DNA from: Geobacillus vulcani PSS1
GTDB taxonomy: Bacteria > Bacillota > Bacilli > Bacillales > Anoxybacillaceae
Assembly: GCF_000733845.1 (NCBI RefSeq)
Contig: NZ_JPOI01000001.1
Location: forward strand, 2,357,001-2,421,000
Direction: 5' to 3'
Length of the DNA stretch: 64,000 nt
Shown here: piece by piece, positions 42,387 to 51,164 of the stretch
How positions within the stretch are numbered: position 1 is the stretch's first letter
Layout: each line of letters starts with the position of its first letter
Notes under the pieces: generated by a model
The model's input: only the letters and a program-made list of their open reading frames with translations
Databases searched by the model: none
What the model was told of the DNA's origin: nothing
Made by a program: the position numbers and the translations under genes

Positions 42387-43457
42387 ATGGAACTCGATTT
42401 TCCGATGGTGCAAGTATTGAATGAAGAAGGAGCGATCGTGCAGCCTGAATATCGTGAACAAATCACGAAAGAATTGACGATGTCGATGTATCGCCATCTG
42501 ATTCGCACGAGAATGGTTGACCGAAAATGTGTCAGCCTGCAGCGGCAAGGGCGCATTGGGACGTACGTGCCGTACGAAGGGCAAGAGGCGTGTCAAGTCG
42601 GAAGCGCGCTTGCCCTCAACGACGGCGATTGGATGTTTCCGACTTACCGCGATCATGGAGCGATGATGACGTTCGGCCGTTCCTTAACGCAAACGCTTTT
42701 ATACTGGAAAGGTCGGACGGAAGGATGTGTTCCACCTGAAGGGAAAAAAATCGTTCCGCCGAGCGTTCCCATTGCCACGCAACTCCCTCATGCAGCGGGG
42801 GCGGCGTGCGCTGAAAAATGGAAGGGGACGAAAAATGCGGTGATTGTGTACTTCGGTGATGGGGCGACATCGGAAGGAGACTTCCATGAGGGATTGAATT
42901 TCGCGAGCGTTTTCCACGCGCCTGTCGTCTTTTTCAACCAAAACAACCAATATGCGATTTCCGTTCCGATTACCCGTCAGATGAAGACAAAAACGATCGC
43001 GCAAAAAGCGTTGGCGTACGATATTCCCGGCCTTCGCATCGATGGAAATGACGTGTTTGCTGTGTATTTCAAAACAACTGAGGCGCTCGAGCGGGCGAGA
43101 AATGGAGGGGGGCCAACGTTAATCGAAGCGGTGACATGGCGTTATGGCGCCCATACGACGTCCGATGACCCGTCCAGATATCGCGATCAGGAGGAAAGCA
43201 AGAAACGGCGTGAAACAACCGATCCAATCAAGCGGGTCGAGCGCTTCATGCAGCGGGAAGGGTGGTGGGATGAAGAATGGGTGAATCAAGTGCAAGAGGA
43301 AGTGAACGCCGAAATCGAGCAGGCGGTTGTGGAAATGGAACGTTACCCAAAAGCGAATGTGTCGGACATGTTTGATTTTGTGTTCGCCCAACCGACATGG
43401 ACGATTGCCGAGCAGAAAGAAGCGTATCTTCAGTGGAAACGGGGGATGGAAAGATGA
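42387..43457 (+). CDS. 2-Oxoacid dehydrogenase E1 component, alpha subunit
   Basis: This 356-residue protein is the ThDP-binding half of a pyruvate or branched-chain oxoacid dehydrogenase E1. It shows RQGRIGTYVPYEGQEACQVG-like sequence near residues 54-73, and the ThDP motif GDGATSEGDFHEGLNFASVF...NNQYAIS near 155-190. The DPSRYRD phosphorylation-loop-like segment lies near 256. GAGAGGAGG precedes the ATG. No E2 or E3 gene follows, so it must use a lipoyl enzyme coded elsewhere. Between an aromatic importer and the paa genes, an aromatic 2-oxoacid such as phenylpyruvate is a reasonable substrate, but acting on pyruvate or branched-chain acids is equally allowed by sequence. Confidence 0.85.
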   Translation: MELDFPMVQVLNEEGAIVQPEYREQITKELTMSMYRHLIRTRMVDRKCVSLQRQGRIGTYVPYEGQEACQVGSALALNDGDWMFPTYRDHGAMMTFGRSLTQTLLYWKGRTEGCVPPEGKKIVPPSVPIATQLPHAAGAACAEKWKGTKNAVIVYFGDGATSEGDFHEGLNFASVFHAPVVFFNQNNQYAISVPITRQMKTKTIAQKALAYDIPGLRIDGNDVFAVYFKTTEALERARNGGGPTLIEAVTWRYGAHTTSDDPSRYRDQEESKKRRETTDPIKRVERFMQREGWWDEEWVNQVQEEVNAEIEQAVVEMERYPKANVSDMFDFVFAQPTWTIAEQKEAYLQWKRGMER

Positions 43458-44449
43458 TCACCAAAGTAGGCGTCAAATCGCTCACCATCGTGCAAGCGGT
43501 CAATGATGCGCTTCGCACCATGCTCAAAGAGCGTGAAGATGTCATTCTGCTTGGGGAAGACATCGGGAAAAATGGCGGTGTGTTTCGCGCGACCGAAGGA
43601 TTGCTGGAGGAATTTGGCGAGGAGAGGGTGGTGGACACGCCGCTAAGTGAAGCCGGATTTACGGGTGCGGCGATTGGAATGGCGCTGAATGGATTTCGTC
43701 CTGTCGTCGAAATTCAGTTTTTAGGTTTTATCTATCCAGCCTATGAACAAATCATGACCCATGCGGCGCGCATGCGTGCGCGGACAAGAGGGCATTTTAC
43801 CGTGCCCTTGGTCATTCGCGCCCCGTACGGAGCGGGCGTGCGAGCCCCGGAAATTCATTCGGACAGCACGGAAGCGCTGTTTACCCATATGCCGGGAATC
43901 AAGGTCGTCTGTCCCGCGTCGCCATATGACGCCAAAGGGCTGCTCATCGCCGCGATTGAAGACCCGGACCCTGTCCTCTTCTTAGAACCGATGCGCAGCT
44001 ATCGCGCGTTTCGCGAAGACGTTCCGGAAGGAAAATATACGATTGAAATCGGCAAAGGAAAAAAACGGCGGGAAGGGGACGACGTGACCGTCATTGCGTG
44101 GGGGGCCATGGTGCCCGTTGCGATGAAGGCGGCGGAAGAAGCGGAGAAAAAAGGGATTTATGCCGATGTCATCGACTTGCGTACGCTTTATCCGCTTGAC
44201 AAGGACCTCATCGCCGAGTCGGTGCAAAAGACAGGGAGAACCGTGATCGTTCAGGAAGCGCATGCAACGGGTGGATTGGCTAATGACATTCTTGCTGTCA
44301 TCAACGATACTTCGTTTTTCTATCAAAAAGCGCCGGTCGAACGGGTGACGGGATTTGACGTTCCGGTGCCGTTTTTCGCTTATGAAGACGATTATTTGCC
44401 AACGCCAGCGCGCGTTTTGCATGCCATTGAAAAAGTGATGAACTTCTGA
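43454..44449 (+). CDS. 2-Oxoacid dehydrogenase E1 component, beta subunit
   Basis: This 331-residue transketolase-like subunit pairs with the alpha subunit. Typical segments are LGEDIGKNGGVFRATEGLL near residues 33-51, DTPLSEAGFTGAAIGMAL near 61-78, GHFTVPLVIRAPYGAGVRAPEIHS near 113-136 and VVQEA-like VIVQEAHATGG near 271-281. The ATG overlaps the alpha stop by 4 bp (ATGA), giving equal amounts of both subunits. A terminator follows, so the operon ends without E2/E3. Confidence 0.88.
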   Translation: MITKVGVKSLTIVQAVNDALRTMLKEREDVILLGEDIGKNGGVFRATEGLLEEFGEERVVDTPLSEAGFTGAAIGMALNGFRPVVEIQFLGFIYPAYEQIMTHAARMRARTRGHFTVPLVIRAPYGAGVRAPEIHSDSTEALFTHMPGIKVVCPASPYDAKGLLIAAIEDPDPVLFLEPMRSYRAFREDVPEGKYTIEIGKGKKRREGDDVTVIAWGAMVPVAMKAAEEAEKKGIYADVIDLRTLYPLDKDLIAESVQKTGRTVIVQEAHATGGLANDILAVINDTSFFYQKAPVERVTGFDVPVPFFAYEDDYLPTPARVLHAIEKVMNF

Positions 44450-44516
44450 AAATAGAAGCAAAACCGCGTGATGAGTGTGGAAGATGATTGTGCAAAACGC
44501 GGATGAATCATAAACG

Positions 44517-44551
44517 AAGAGCCATGCCCTCTGGCTGGCTCTTTTTCTTTT
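44517..44551 (+). terminator. Terminator after the E1 genes
   Basis: AAGAGCCA and TGGCTCTT form the stem, followed by TTTCTTTT. Confidence 0.85.
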
Positions 44552-44618
44552 AACGATAAGGTGTACAGACAGATGGCTGTGAATATCGTTTTTTTGTGCA
44601 ACCAGCTGTTTTATGGCG

Positions 44619-45143
44619 TTATTGCCGATGATTGGCCAGCTGTTCGCGATACTCTTTTCCTTTTTGAACGTATGTATCAATCGACAGCTGGATGAGCTCA
44701 AGGTCTTTGTCCGTCAGCTCACGCACTACTTTTCCGGGGGAGCCGATGACGAGCGAGCGGGGTGGAATCTTTTTGCCGGATGGAATCAATGTGTTGGCGC
44801 CGATGATGCATTCTTCGCCGATTTCGGCTCCATCCAAAATCGTCGATCCCATGCCGATGATCGAGCGCCGGCGGATCGTGCAGCCGTGAAGGATCACATT
44901 ATGCCCGACCGTCACTTCATCTTCCACAACGAGCGGCGATCCTTCGTACAAATGGCATGTCGTATTGTCTTGAATGCTCGTCCGTGCGCCGATCGTAATC
45001 GGCCCTTCATCGCCGCGCAACACGGCGTTAAACCAAATCGTCGATTCCGGCCCGACGGTGACGTCTCCGATCAAATAGGCCCCCGGAGCGATGAATGCAG
45101 TTTCATGAACATTCGGACGTTTTCCGTTATACGGATATAGCAT
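44619..45143 (-). CDS. Gamma-carbonic-anhydrase-family protein (PaaY/YrdA-like)
   Basis: This 174-residue left-handed beta-helix trimer is built of hexapeptide repeats (IGDVTVGPESTIWFNAVLRGD near residues 21-41, IGARTSIQDN near 46-55). The zinc histidines of the family appear in TCHLYEG near 58, and VGHNVILHG near 77-85. PaaY is a metal-dependent thioesterase that rescues dead-end CoA esters in phenylacetate breakdown; the place of this gene at the island's edge fits, but housekeeping relatives of unknown role also exist. I chose the ATG at 45143, preceded by GGAAGGGGATG. It is convergent with the E1 operon. Confidence 0.8.
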   Translation of the reverse strand: MLYPYNGKRPNVHETAFIAPGAYLIGDVTVGPESTIWFNAVLRGDEGPITIGARTSIQDNTTCHLYEGSPLVVEDEVTVGHNVILHGCTIRRRSIIGMGSTILDGAEIGEECIIGANTLIPSGKKIPPRSLVIGSPGKVVRELTDKDLELIQLSIDTYVQKGKEYREQLANHRQ

Positions 45144-45301
45144 CCCCACATCCCCTTCCATTGGTGATCGGTATGACAATAAGTATAACACATTTCGTAC
45201 GAGAACGGAAATGGCCGGAATGGAAAATGCCTTTTTCCGTGTTGGGAAGCATCGATCAATGTGCAACGCCAAGGGGAGCGAAAGCGGCAATGGGGCGGAT
45301 A

Positions 45302-46075
45302 TTAGCTTTTGACGGCAAGGCGGAGATCAGCGATCGCCGCTTCATGTTCAAGCGTCCGGCGGCATAGCACATCGATGACTCGCTCTTGGCGCAGCAATAG
45401 TTGCATTTGTTGCTCTTGATTTTGCTCAAGCCGTTTCACGATCGCATCGATTTCCCGAATAGCTTGATGAACAGTGGCAAATCCCTTTGCCATGTCGGCT
45501 TTGATTTCATTCAACTCCGCTTTCGTCGCCATATTCGCTTTCATGTCCTCAAGTTCTTGCTTGGTGGCCATGTTGGCTTTGATGTGTTCAAGTTCTTCTT
45601 TGGTGGCCATGCGGATTTTGATGTCCTCAAGCTCCTGCTTGGTGGCCATGTTGGCTTTGATGTGTTCGAGTTCTTCTTTGGTGGCCATGCGGATTTTGAT
45701 GTCCTCGAGCTCCTGCTTAGTGGCCATATTGGCTTTGATGTCCTCAAGCTCCTGCTTGGTGGCCATATTGGCTTTGATGTCTTCAAGCTCCTGTTTGGTG
45801 GCCATGTTGGCTTTGATGTGTTCAAGTTCTTCTTTGGTGGCCATGCGGATTTTGATGTCCTCGAGCTCCTGCTTGGTGGCCATATTGGCTTTGATGTGTT
45901 CGAGTTCTTCTTTGGTGGCCATGCGGATTTTGATGTCCTCGAGCTCCTGCTTAGTGGCCATATTGGCTTTGATGTCCTCAAGCTCCTGCTTGGTGGCCAT
46001 ATTGGCCTTCATCTCTGTCATTTCCTGCTGCATGATTTCCAGCTTGTCCAAAATCAGATGCCACGGCTCGCTCAT
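45302..46075 (-). CDS. Coiled-coil protein with thirteen 13-residue repeats
   Basis: This 257-residue protein has a short N-terminal helix, then 13 tandem units of MATKQELEDIKAN form (39 bp each), then a helical tail with VIDVLCRRTLEHEAAIADL. Two unit types alternate (QELEDIKIR then EELEHIKAN), showing that 78 bp pairs were copied. The near-identical DNA implies recent slippage or recombination. The tail resembles that of 14558-14968, and a single MATK unit is found in 52766-53347, so the three seem related. AAAGG lies 9 bases before the ATG at 46075. Function unknown; such ATK repeats occur in predicted phage or membrane-tethered coiled coils. Confidence 0.8.
   Translation of the reverse strand: MSEPWHLILDKLEIMQQEMTEMKANMATKQELEDIKANMATKQELEDIKIRMATKEELEHIKANMATKQELEDIKIRMATKEELEHIKANMATKQELEDIKANMATKQELEDIKANMATKQELEDIKIRMATKEELEHIKANMATKQELEDIKIRMATKEELEHIKANMATKQELEDMKANMATKAELNEIKADMAKGFATVHQAIREIDAIVKRLEQNQEQQMQLLLRQERVIDVLCRRTLEHEAAIADLRLAVKS
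45526..46000 (-). repeat. 39-bp tandem coding repeat array
   Basis: Twelve or thirteen 39 bp units lie head to tail within the coiled-coil gene; several are identical at DNA level. Copy number is likely to differ between strains and to be hard to assemble. Confidence 0.85.
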
Positions 46076-46258
46076 GGGCAACATCCTTTCTTAATTGTCA
46101 ATAAGATAAGGAAATTGCGGTGGATGCATAGATGCAGATGAGATGGAAAAGAAGAAATGGTGCTGTTGGGGAAACCACGATTCCCTGCCATTGATTATAC
46201 ATGATCCACGAAAGGCGGAAAAGGATTTTCCGGGAGCGAAGAAAACGGAAGGGAGAAA

Positions 46259-46273
46259 TGTTTTCAGAACTTT
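46259..46273. promoter_or_regulatory. Weak CodY-like box before the peptide transporter
   Basis: TGTTTTCAGAACTTT matches the CodY consensus at 11 of 15 positions. Peptide transporters are common CodY targets, but this match alone is weak. Confidence 0.25.
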
Positions 46274-46343
46274 TATTTAAATAATATTATTTTTCTTAAT
46301 GTTATTGTTTTATTTGCTATTTAATAAATCATACAAAATTTTT

Positions 46344-46372
46344 TTGACAATATAAACATAATGAATTATTAT
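46344..46372 (+). promoter_or_regulatory. Sigma-A promoter of the peptide transporter gene
   Basis: TTGACA at 46344 and TATTAT at 46367 are separated by 17 bp. Confidence 0.75.
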
Positions 46373-46405
46373 ATTAAAAGAATTTAAAGGAGGTAGGTAG
46401 TAGTT

Positions 46406-47896
46406 ATGGCATCCATCGACAAACAACAAATCGCTGCCAGTGTTCCGCAGCGGGGCTTTTTCGGCCATCCGAAAGGGCTGTTTACGCTCTTTTTCACCGA
46501 GTTTTGGGAGCGCTTTTCGTACTACGGCATGCGCGCCATTTTAGTGTACTACATGTATTACGAAGTATCGAAAGGCGGGCTCGGTCTTGATGAACATCTA
46601 GCGCTCGCGATTATGTCGATTTATGGGGCGCTTGTGTACATGTCCGGAATCATTGGCGGCTGGCTTGCCGACCGGGTGTTCGGTACGTCGCGCGCGGTCT
46701 TTTACGGCGGCCTTCTCATTATGGCTGGTCATATCGCCCTGGCGATTCCGGGCGGGGTGGCGGCGCTGTTTGTTTCGATGGCGCTCATCGTCCTGGGAAC
46801 GGGGTTGTTGAAACCGAACGTCTCAAGCATTGTCGGCGATATGTACAAGCCTGGCGATGACCGCCGCGACGCCGGATTTAGCATTTTTTACATGGGGATT
46901 AATCTGGGCGCCTTTTTGGCTCCGCTTATTGTTGGAACGGCCGGGATGAAGTACAACTTCCACCTTGGCTTCGGACTTGCGGCTGTCGGGATGTTTCTCG
47001 GGCTTGTCGTGTTTGTGACGACAAGAAAGAAAAACCTCGGTTTGGCGGGGACGTACGTGCCCAACCCGCTGACGCCGGAAGAAAAGAAAAAAGCGGCTTT
47101 GATCATGGCCACGGGAGCGGTCGTGATTGCCGTGCTGCTAGCAATCTTGATTCCAAACGGTTGGTTCACGGTGGAAACGTTTATTTCCCTTGTCGGCATC
47201 TTAGGAATCATCATCCCGATCATCTATTTTGTCGTGATGTATCGCAGCCCGAAAACGAAGGCGGAGGAGCGATCGCGTGTGATCGCTTACATTCCGTTGT
47301 TCGTCGCTTCAGCGATGTTTTGGGCGATTCAAGAACAAGGATCGACGATTTTGGCGAACTATGCGGACAAGCGGACGCAGTTGGATGTAGCAGGCATCCA
47401 CTTGTCGCCTGCATGGTTCCAGTCGCTGAACCCGCTATTTATCATTATTTTGGCTCCGGTGTTCGCTTGGATGTGGGTGAAGCTCGGTAAACGGCAGCCG
47501 ACGATCCCACAAAAATTCGCACTGGGTTTGTTGTTTGCCGGCCTGTCGTTCATCGTCATTCTCGTGCCGGGCTATTTGAGCGGCGGGGGGCTCGTCCATC
47601 CGATTTGGCTTGTGTTAAGCTATTTCATCGTCGTGCTCGGCGAGCTTTGCTTGTCGCCGGTCGGTCTGTCGGCTACGACGAAACTCGCCCCGGCGGCGTT
47701 TTCGGCGCAAACGATGAGCCTTTGGTTTTTGTCAAACGCTGCGGCGCAAGCGATCAACGCCCAGCTTGTCCGTTTTTACACGCCGGAAAATGAAACGGCC
47801 TATTTCGGCACGATTGGCGGGGCGGCGCTTGTACTAGGCTTGATTTTATTGGCCATCGCTCCAAAAATCGAGAAATTGATGAAGGGGATTCGTTAA
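46406..47896 (+). CDS. dtpT: POT-family proton-coupled di/tripeptide transporter
   Basis: This 496-residue protein has 12-14 membrane segments. The POT signature FFTEFWERFSYYGMRAIL lies near residues 30-47 (ExxERFxYYG carries proton-coupling and substrate residues), DRVFGTSRAVFYGG near 89-102 and FSIFYMGINLGAF near 156-168. It imports di- and tripeptides with protons. AAAGGAGGTAGG precedes the ATG. It has its own promoter and terminator and is a single-gene unit. Confidence 0.92.
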   Translation: MASIDKQQIAASVPQRGFFGHPKGLFTLFFTEFWERFSYYGMRAILVYYMYYEVSKGGLGLDEHLALAIMSIYGALVYMSGIIGGWLADRVFGTSRAVFYGGLLIMAGHIALAIPGGVAALFVSMALIVLGTGLLKPNVSSIVGDMYKPGDDRRDAGFSIFYMGINLGAFLAPLIVGTAGMKYNFHLGFGLAAVGMFLGLVVFVTTRKKNLGLAGTYVPNPLTPEEKKKAALIMATGAVVIAVLLAILIPNGWFTVETFISLVGILGIIIPIIYFVVMYRSPKTKAEERSRVIAYIPLFVASAMFWAIQEQGSTILANYADKRTQLDVAGIHLSPAWFQSLNPLFIIILAPVFAWMWVKLGKRQPTIPQKFALGLLFAGLSFIVILVPGYLSGGGLVHPIWLVLSYFIVVLGELCLSPVGLSATTKLAPAAFSAQTMSLWFLSNAAAQAINAQLVRFYTPENETAYFGTIGGAALVLGLILLAIAPKIEKLMKGIR

Positions 47897-47904
47897 AGAA
47901 TGTG

Positions 47905-47940
47905 ATCCTCCTAGCCTTGATTGGCTGGGAGGATTTTTTG
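47905..47940 (+). terminator. Terminator of the peptide transporter gene
   Basis: ATCCTCC.AGCC pairs with GGCT.GGAGGAT, followed by TTTTTG. Confidence 0.9.
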
Positions 47941-48081
47941 ATTTTTACCCCTACATTTTGTTTAGAGGCGGGAGACTTCTTGGCAAGTGGCGTGAAAAAT
48001 CCGCTGTTGCATTGGTTAGCATGACCATACCTTTTTCTTCTGCCAACATTAACATAATTAGTGTAGAAAGGAGGGGAAACG

Positions 48082-48342
48082 ATGGATTTTAAACATCAAG
48101 CCCGTCAGCTAATTGGACAGCGTGTAACTGTTGTGACGGTGCATGGAAAATTTCACGGGACATTATTGGGAGTCGGCGATGATTTTATTGTTATGCGGGT
48201 GAATATTGGAGGAAGACTACGGCGTATTCTGATCCGTTTGGCATTAATTATCGCGCTGCTTCGGTTAATAGGAACAGGAAGCGGATATGAACCTCATCGT
48301 TCGTCTGACGATGAGGAATGGGAACGATATTTAGAGGATTGA
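48082..48342 (+). CDS. Small DUF2642-like protein
   Basis: This 86-residue protein starts with an LSm-like beta fold (IGQRVTVVTVHGKFHGTLLGVGDDFIVMRV, residues about 11-40), then a hydrophobic stretch (LIRLALIIALLRLIG, near 50-64) and an acidic tail. DUF2642/YuzF-type small proteins of Bacillaceae look like this and several are made during sporulation. AAAGGAGGGGAAACG precedes the ATG. No role is assigned. Confidence 0.7.
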   Translation: MDFKHQARQLIGQRVTVVTVHGKFHGTLLGVGDDFIVMRVNIGGRLRRILIRLALIIALLRLIGTGSGYEPHRSSDDEEWERYLED

Positions 48343-48389
48343 ACTATTCTTTACGATCGGGATATGATCGTGCAAAGATAAGTCGAAGA

Positions 48390-48535
48390 AAAACTGGGGG
48401 GGCAATGACAACTGCCTTACGTTCACTCCTTCTTAGGAAGCGTCCACGCACGGTTAGTGCAGGAGTTCGGACAAGGAAGGGACAGATAGTTTAGATGGTG
48501 CCACACAAGTCGATCGTGTGGCTTTTTTATTGAAT
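48390..48535 (+). other. Structured gene-free segment ending in a terminator
   Basis: Bases 48395-48480 can form GGCA/TGCC and nested GTCC..GCAC/GTGC..GGAC stems, and 48500-48522 (GCCACAC/GTGTGGC) followed by TTTTTTAT is a good terminator. No open frame fits. It may be a small RNA or the 3' remnant of a TnpB/group-II-type element; nothing recognisable settles it. The rest of 48343-48679 shows nothing more. Confidence 0.4.
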
Positions 48536-48679
48536 CAGTCCAATTTTTGCGCAATTGGGGTGTTGGAATTTGGGCTTATCTTTTCAAGAAAATCAACTAT
48601 AATGAGCAGTAAGGAGGATTCGGATTCTCTAATCAAAAGTCCAAGAATTTGCACGACTGAATAAAAGGAGCGCTCCATC

Positions 48680-50737
48680 ATGATGCTCAATGCCCGTTGT
48701 ATCCAACTTGTGAAGTTGTTGCTTCGTTCTTCTCTTTATCTTACCGCTGACAAGTTGGCGCAATCATTGAATGTATCCAAACGAACGATTTATTACGATA
48801 TACAAAAAACGAATGAATGGTTGCGTCACGAAGGGATGAAGCCGATTCAATATGCGCGCGGGCTCGGATTTCGCTTGGATGATGAAGTGAAACAAGAAAT
48901 AACAACAAAGTGGAACGCATTACAACCTGCCCGACATTACACATATCAGCCCTGGGAGCGAAAAGCTTGGATTGGTTTATGGATTTTGACTCGCGTTCAT
49001 CCGCTGTATTTGTGTGATTTTTTAGAGAAATTACAGGTAAGCAGGAGCACGTTGCTCAATGACATAAAGGAACTGAAAGAAGATTGGCGGTCATTTCAGT
49101 TGCAACTGGTGTTCCATCGCAAAAAAGGGTATTTTGTGGTAGGTAAGGAAATCCAAAAGAGGAAATTGATGATTCGTTGTGTTCATCAACTATTAGGGAC
49201 GATGGATGACCAGCATTTCGCTGCAGAGTTGTTGGTTGGGTTTCAATGGCCAATCTTTGATTGGATTCGCCAATTCGAGTCTGCTTTTTCTATTCGCTAT
49301 GCGGGTGAGGTGATTCAAACTTTACCTATTTATCTCGCATTGTTCCAAAGACGGTGGGCTAGAGGCAAATTTGTACAAATGGATGAGCAAGAGAAAGAAG
49401 TGTTAAGGTCAATGCGGGAATACCGGATTGCTGATCATCTCGTTAGACAAATTGAAAACGTTTCCCAAATATCCATTCCGAATGATGAGGTTTGTTATTT
49501 GACGACCCATTTACTCAGTTTTCGAATTGCAGATGACAAGCAAATGGATCAGAACGATGACATCGCTGCGTTGAAACGAATCATTCGACATATGGTAGAT
49601 GATTTTCAAACTTATGCCTGTGTACAATTCAAGCGTCGCGAAGAGTTGGAAAAAAATTTATTGGTTCATATGAAGCCTGCCTATTATCGACTGAAATATG
49701 GTTTTCATTTACAAAACGACCTGACCGAATCGGTCAAAGCCAACTATCCAGATTTATTTATCTTAACAGAAAAAGTCGTCCATCATTTGGAAAATGTAGT
49801 TGGCCAGCCGGTCAGCGACGATGAAATTGCTTATATCGCCATGCATTTTGGCGGATGGTTGGACAGAGAGGGAGTGTCGGTTCCAGTACGGAAAAAGGTG
49901 TTGATCGTCTGCGAGAGCGGGATTGGAACATCGCGAATGTTGCAAAAACAATTGGGGGAACTGCTATCAACGGTTGATGTCATTGGTGTCGTTTCAACAA
50001 GGGAATATAATTATACTTCTCTTGCGGGACATGTAGATTTTGTGGTGACGACAACACCATTGCAACCGAAGGATGTGCCTGTTTATATGGTTCATCCTAT
50101 TTTAACAACGGAGGATAAAATGTTGCTTTTAAGGGAGATCGAAGGATGGACAGAAACTGTATCCCTTGATCTTGAAGCGGTGATGGACATCATCAAAAAA
50201 CACGCAATGATCATCGATGAAAAAACATTATATCAAGAACTAAAGGCTTACTTCAGCCACAGTAAAAGAAAGGAGATTGGGCAAAAACCGATGCTAAAAG
50301 ATTTGCTTACGAAGCGACATATTCAGATTATTGAAGAGGCAGGTGATTGGAAAGAGGCGATTGTGTTAGCGGCAAGACCGTTATTGGAAGAGGGCTATAT
50401 TACAAGTGAGTATATTGAAGCTATGATTCAAAACGTTCTCACACTTGGGCCTTATATTGTGGTTACACCAGGAGTGGCCTTGCCTCATGCCCGGCCGGAG
50501 CAAGGCGCAAAAAAACTAGGCATGAGCTTTCTTCGAATCAAAAAAGGTTGTCTGTTTTCTGACAGGGAAGAAGATCGAGTGTATGTTCTGATTGTGTTGG
50601 CTGCCATTGATCATGAGGCTCATTTAAAAGCGTTATCTCAGCTGACAACGTTGTTGTCCAATCAAGAACATATGCAAACGTTGTTTAAAGCTGAATCTGT
50701 AGAAGAAGTATTGACATTAGTGGAAAGGTACTCTTAA
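48680..50737 (+). CDS. PRD-containing PTS transcriptional regulator (MtlR/ManR type)
   Basis: This 685-residue regulator has two N-terminal helix-turn-helix domains (about residues 5-60 and 85-145; [20 protein letters not shown] and [14 protein letters not shown]), two PTS regulation domains (about 190-290 and 300-400; conserved histidines in YLTTHLLSF and YIAMHFGG), an EIIB-like domain (about 408-495; Cys in [15 protein letters not shown]) and a C-terminal EIIA domain (about 540-685; His in [12 protein letters not shown]). Phosphorylation by HPr/EIIB sets its activity. AAGGAG lies 9 bases before the first ATG. The ula-type EIIB and EIIC genes follow; its EIIA domain may be the phosphodonor, since no separate EIIA gene is present. 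Confidence 0.88.
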   Translation: MMLNARCIQLVKLLLRSSLYLTADKLAQSLNVSKRTIYYDIQKTNEWLRHEGMKPIQYARGLGFRLDDEVKQEITTKWNALQPARHYTYQPWERKAWIGLWILTRVHPLYLCDFLEKLQVSRSTLLNDIKELKEDWRSFQLQLVFHRKKGYFVVGKEIQKRKLMIRCVHQLLGTMDDQHFAAELLVGFQWPIFDWIRQFESAFSIRYAGEVIQTLPIYLALFQRRWARGKFVQMDEQEKEVLRSMREYRIADHLVRQIENVSQISIPNDEVCYLTTHLLSFRIADDKQMDQNDDIAALKRIIRHMVDDFQTYACVQFKRREELEKNLLVHMKPAYYRLKYGFHLQNDLTESVKANYPDLFILTEKVVHHLENVVGQPVSDDEIAYIAMHFGGWLDREGVSVPVRKKVLIVCESGIGTSRMLQKQLGELLSTVDVIGVVSTREYNYTSLAGHVDFVVTTTPLQPKDVPVYMVHPILTTEDKMLLLREIEGWTETVSLDLEAVMDIIKKHAMIIDEKTLYQELKAYFSHSKRKEIGQKPMLKDLLTKRHIQIIEEAGDWKEAIVLAARPLLEEGYITSEYIEAMIQNVLTLGPYIVVTPGVALPHARPEQGAKKLGMSFLRIKKGCLFSDREEDRVYVLIVLAAIDHEAHLKALSQLTTLLSNQEHMQTLFKAESVEEVLTLVERYS

Positions 50738-50763
50738 TAAAAAGCAAGTAGGAGGCGGGAAGG

Positions 50764-51030
50764 ATGAAGAAAATCTTGGTTGTTTGTGGAAATGGGCTGG
50801 GCAGCAGTTTTATTATCGAAATGAATGTGAAAAAGGTGTTAAATGAACTAGGAATCGAAGCAGAAGTATCCCATACAGATTTAACAACAGGCCAAACAGA
50901 AAAGGCGGATTTATATCTAGGAGCGAGAGACTTAGTAGAAGTACTTGATGACGGTACACGCAATGTAGCCAAGTTGACGAATATTCTTGACCTTGATGAA
51001 TTAAAGCGGGTCCTAAGAGAGAGATTGTGA
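50764..51030 (+). CDS. ulaB: PTS ascorbate-type EIIB component
   Basis: This 88-residue protein carries the phosphocysteine in ILVVCGNGLGSSFIIEM (Cys near residue 8), as in SgaB/UlaB. AGGAGGCGGGAAGG precedes the ATG. It follows the regulator by 26 bp. The sugar is inferred from family only; L-ascorbate is the known substrate of UlaABC. Confidence 0.85.
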   Translation: MKKILVVCGNGLGSSFIIEMNVKKVLNELGIEAEVSHTDLTTGQTEKADLYLGARDLVEVLDDGTRNVAKLTNILDLDELKRVLRERL

Positions 51031-51036
51031 TAACAC

Positions 51037-51062
51037 TAAAAAAGCAGGCAATTCGCCTGCGA
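51037..51062 (+). promoter_or_regulatory. Small hairpin between ulaB and ulaA
   Basis: GCAGGC and GCCTGC are arms around five bases in a 134 bp gap. It may set the ratio of EIIB to EIIC. Confidence 0.4.
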
Positions 51063-51164
51063 CAAAGGAAAATTTACTATATAACAAAGTATACAAAAAT
51101 AAAATTAGAAAACAAGAAAAAGTCCATTAATCGCTCATTTATGAGTGAAAAGGGGGAGTACGTG

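Noticed and set aside
45401..46141. Long plus-strand open frames across the 39-bp repeats
   Set aside because: They are mirror readings of the minus-strand repeat gene; the minus frame has the ribosome site and coiled-coil logic.
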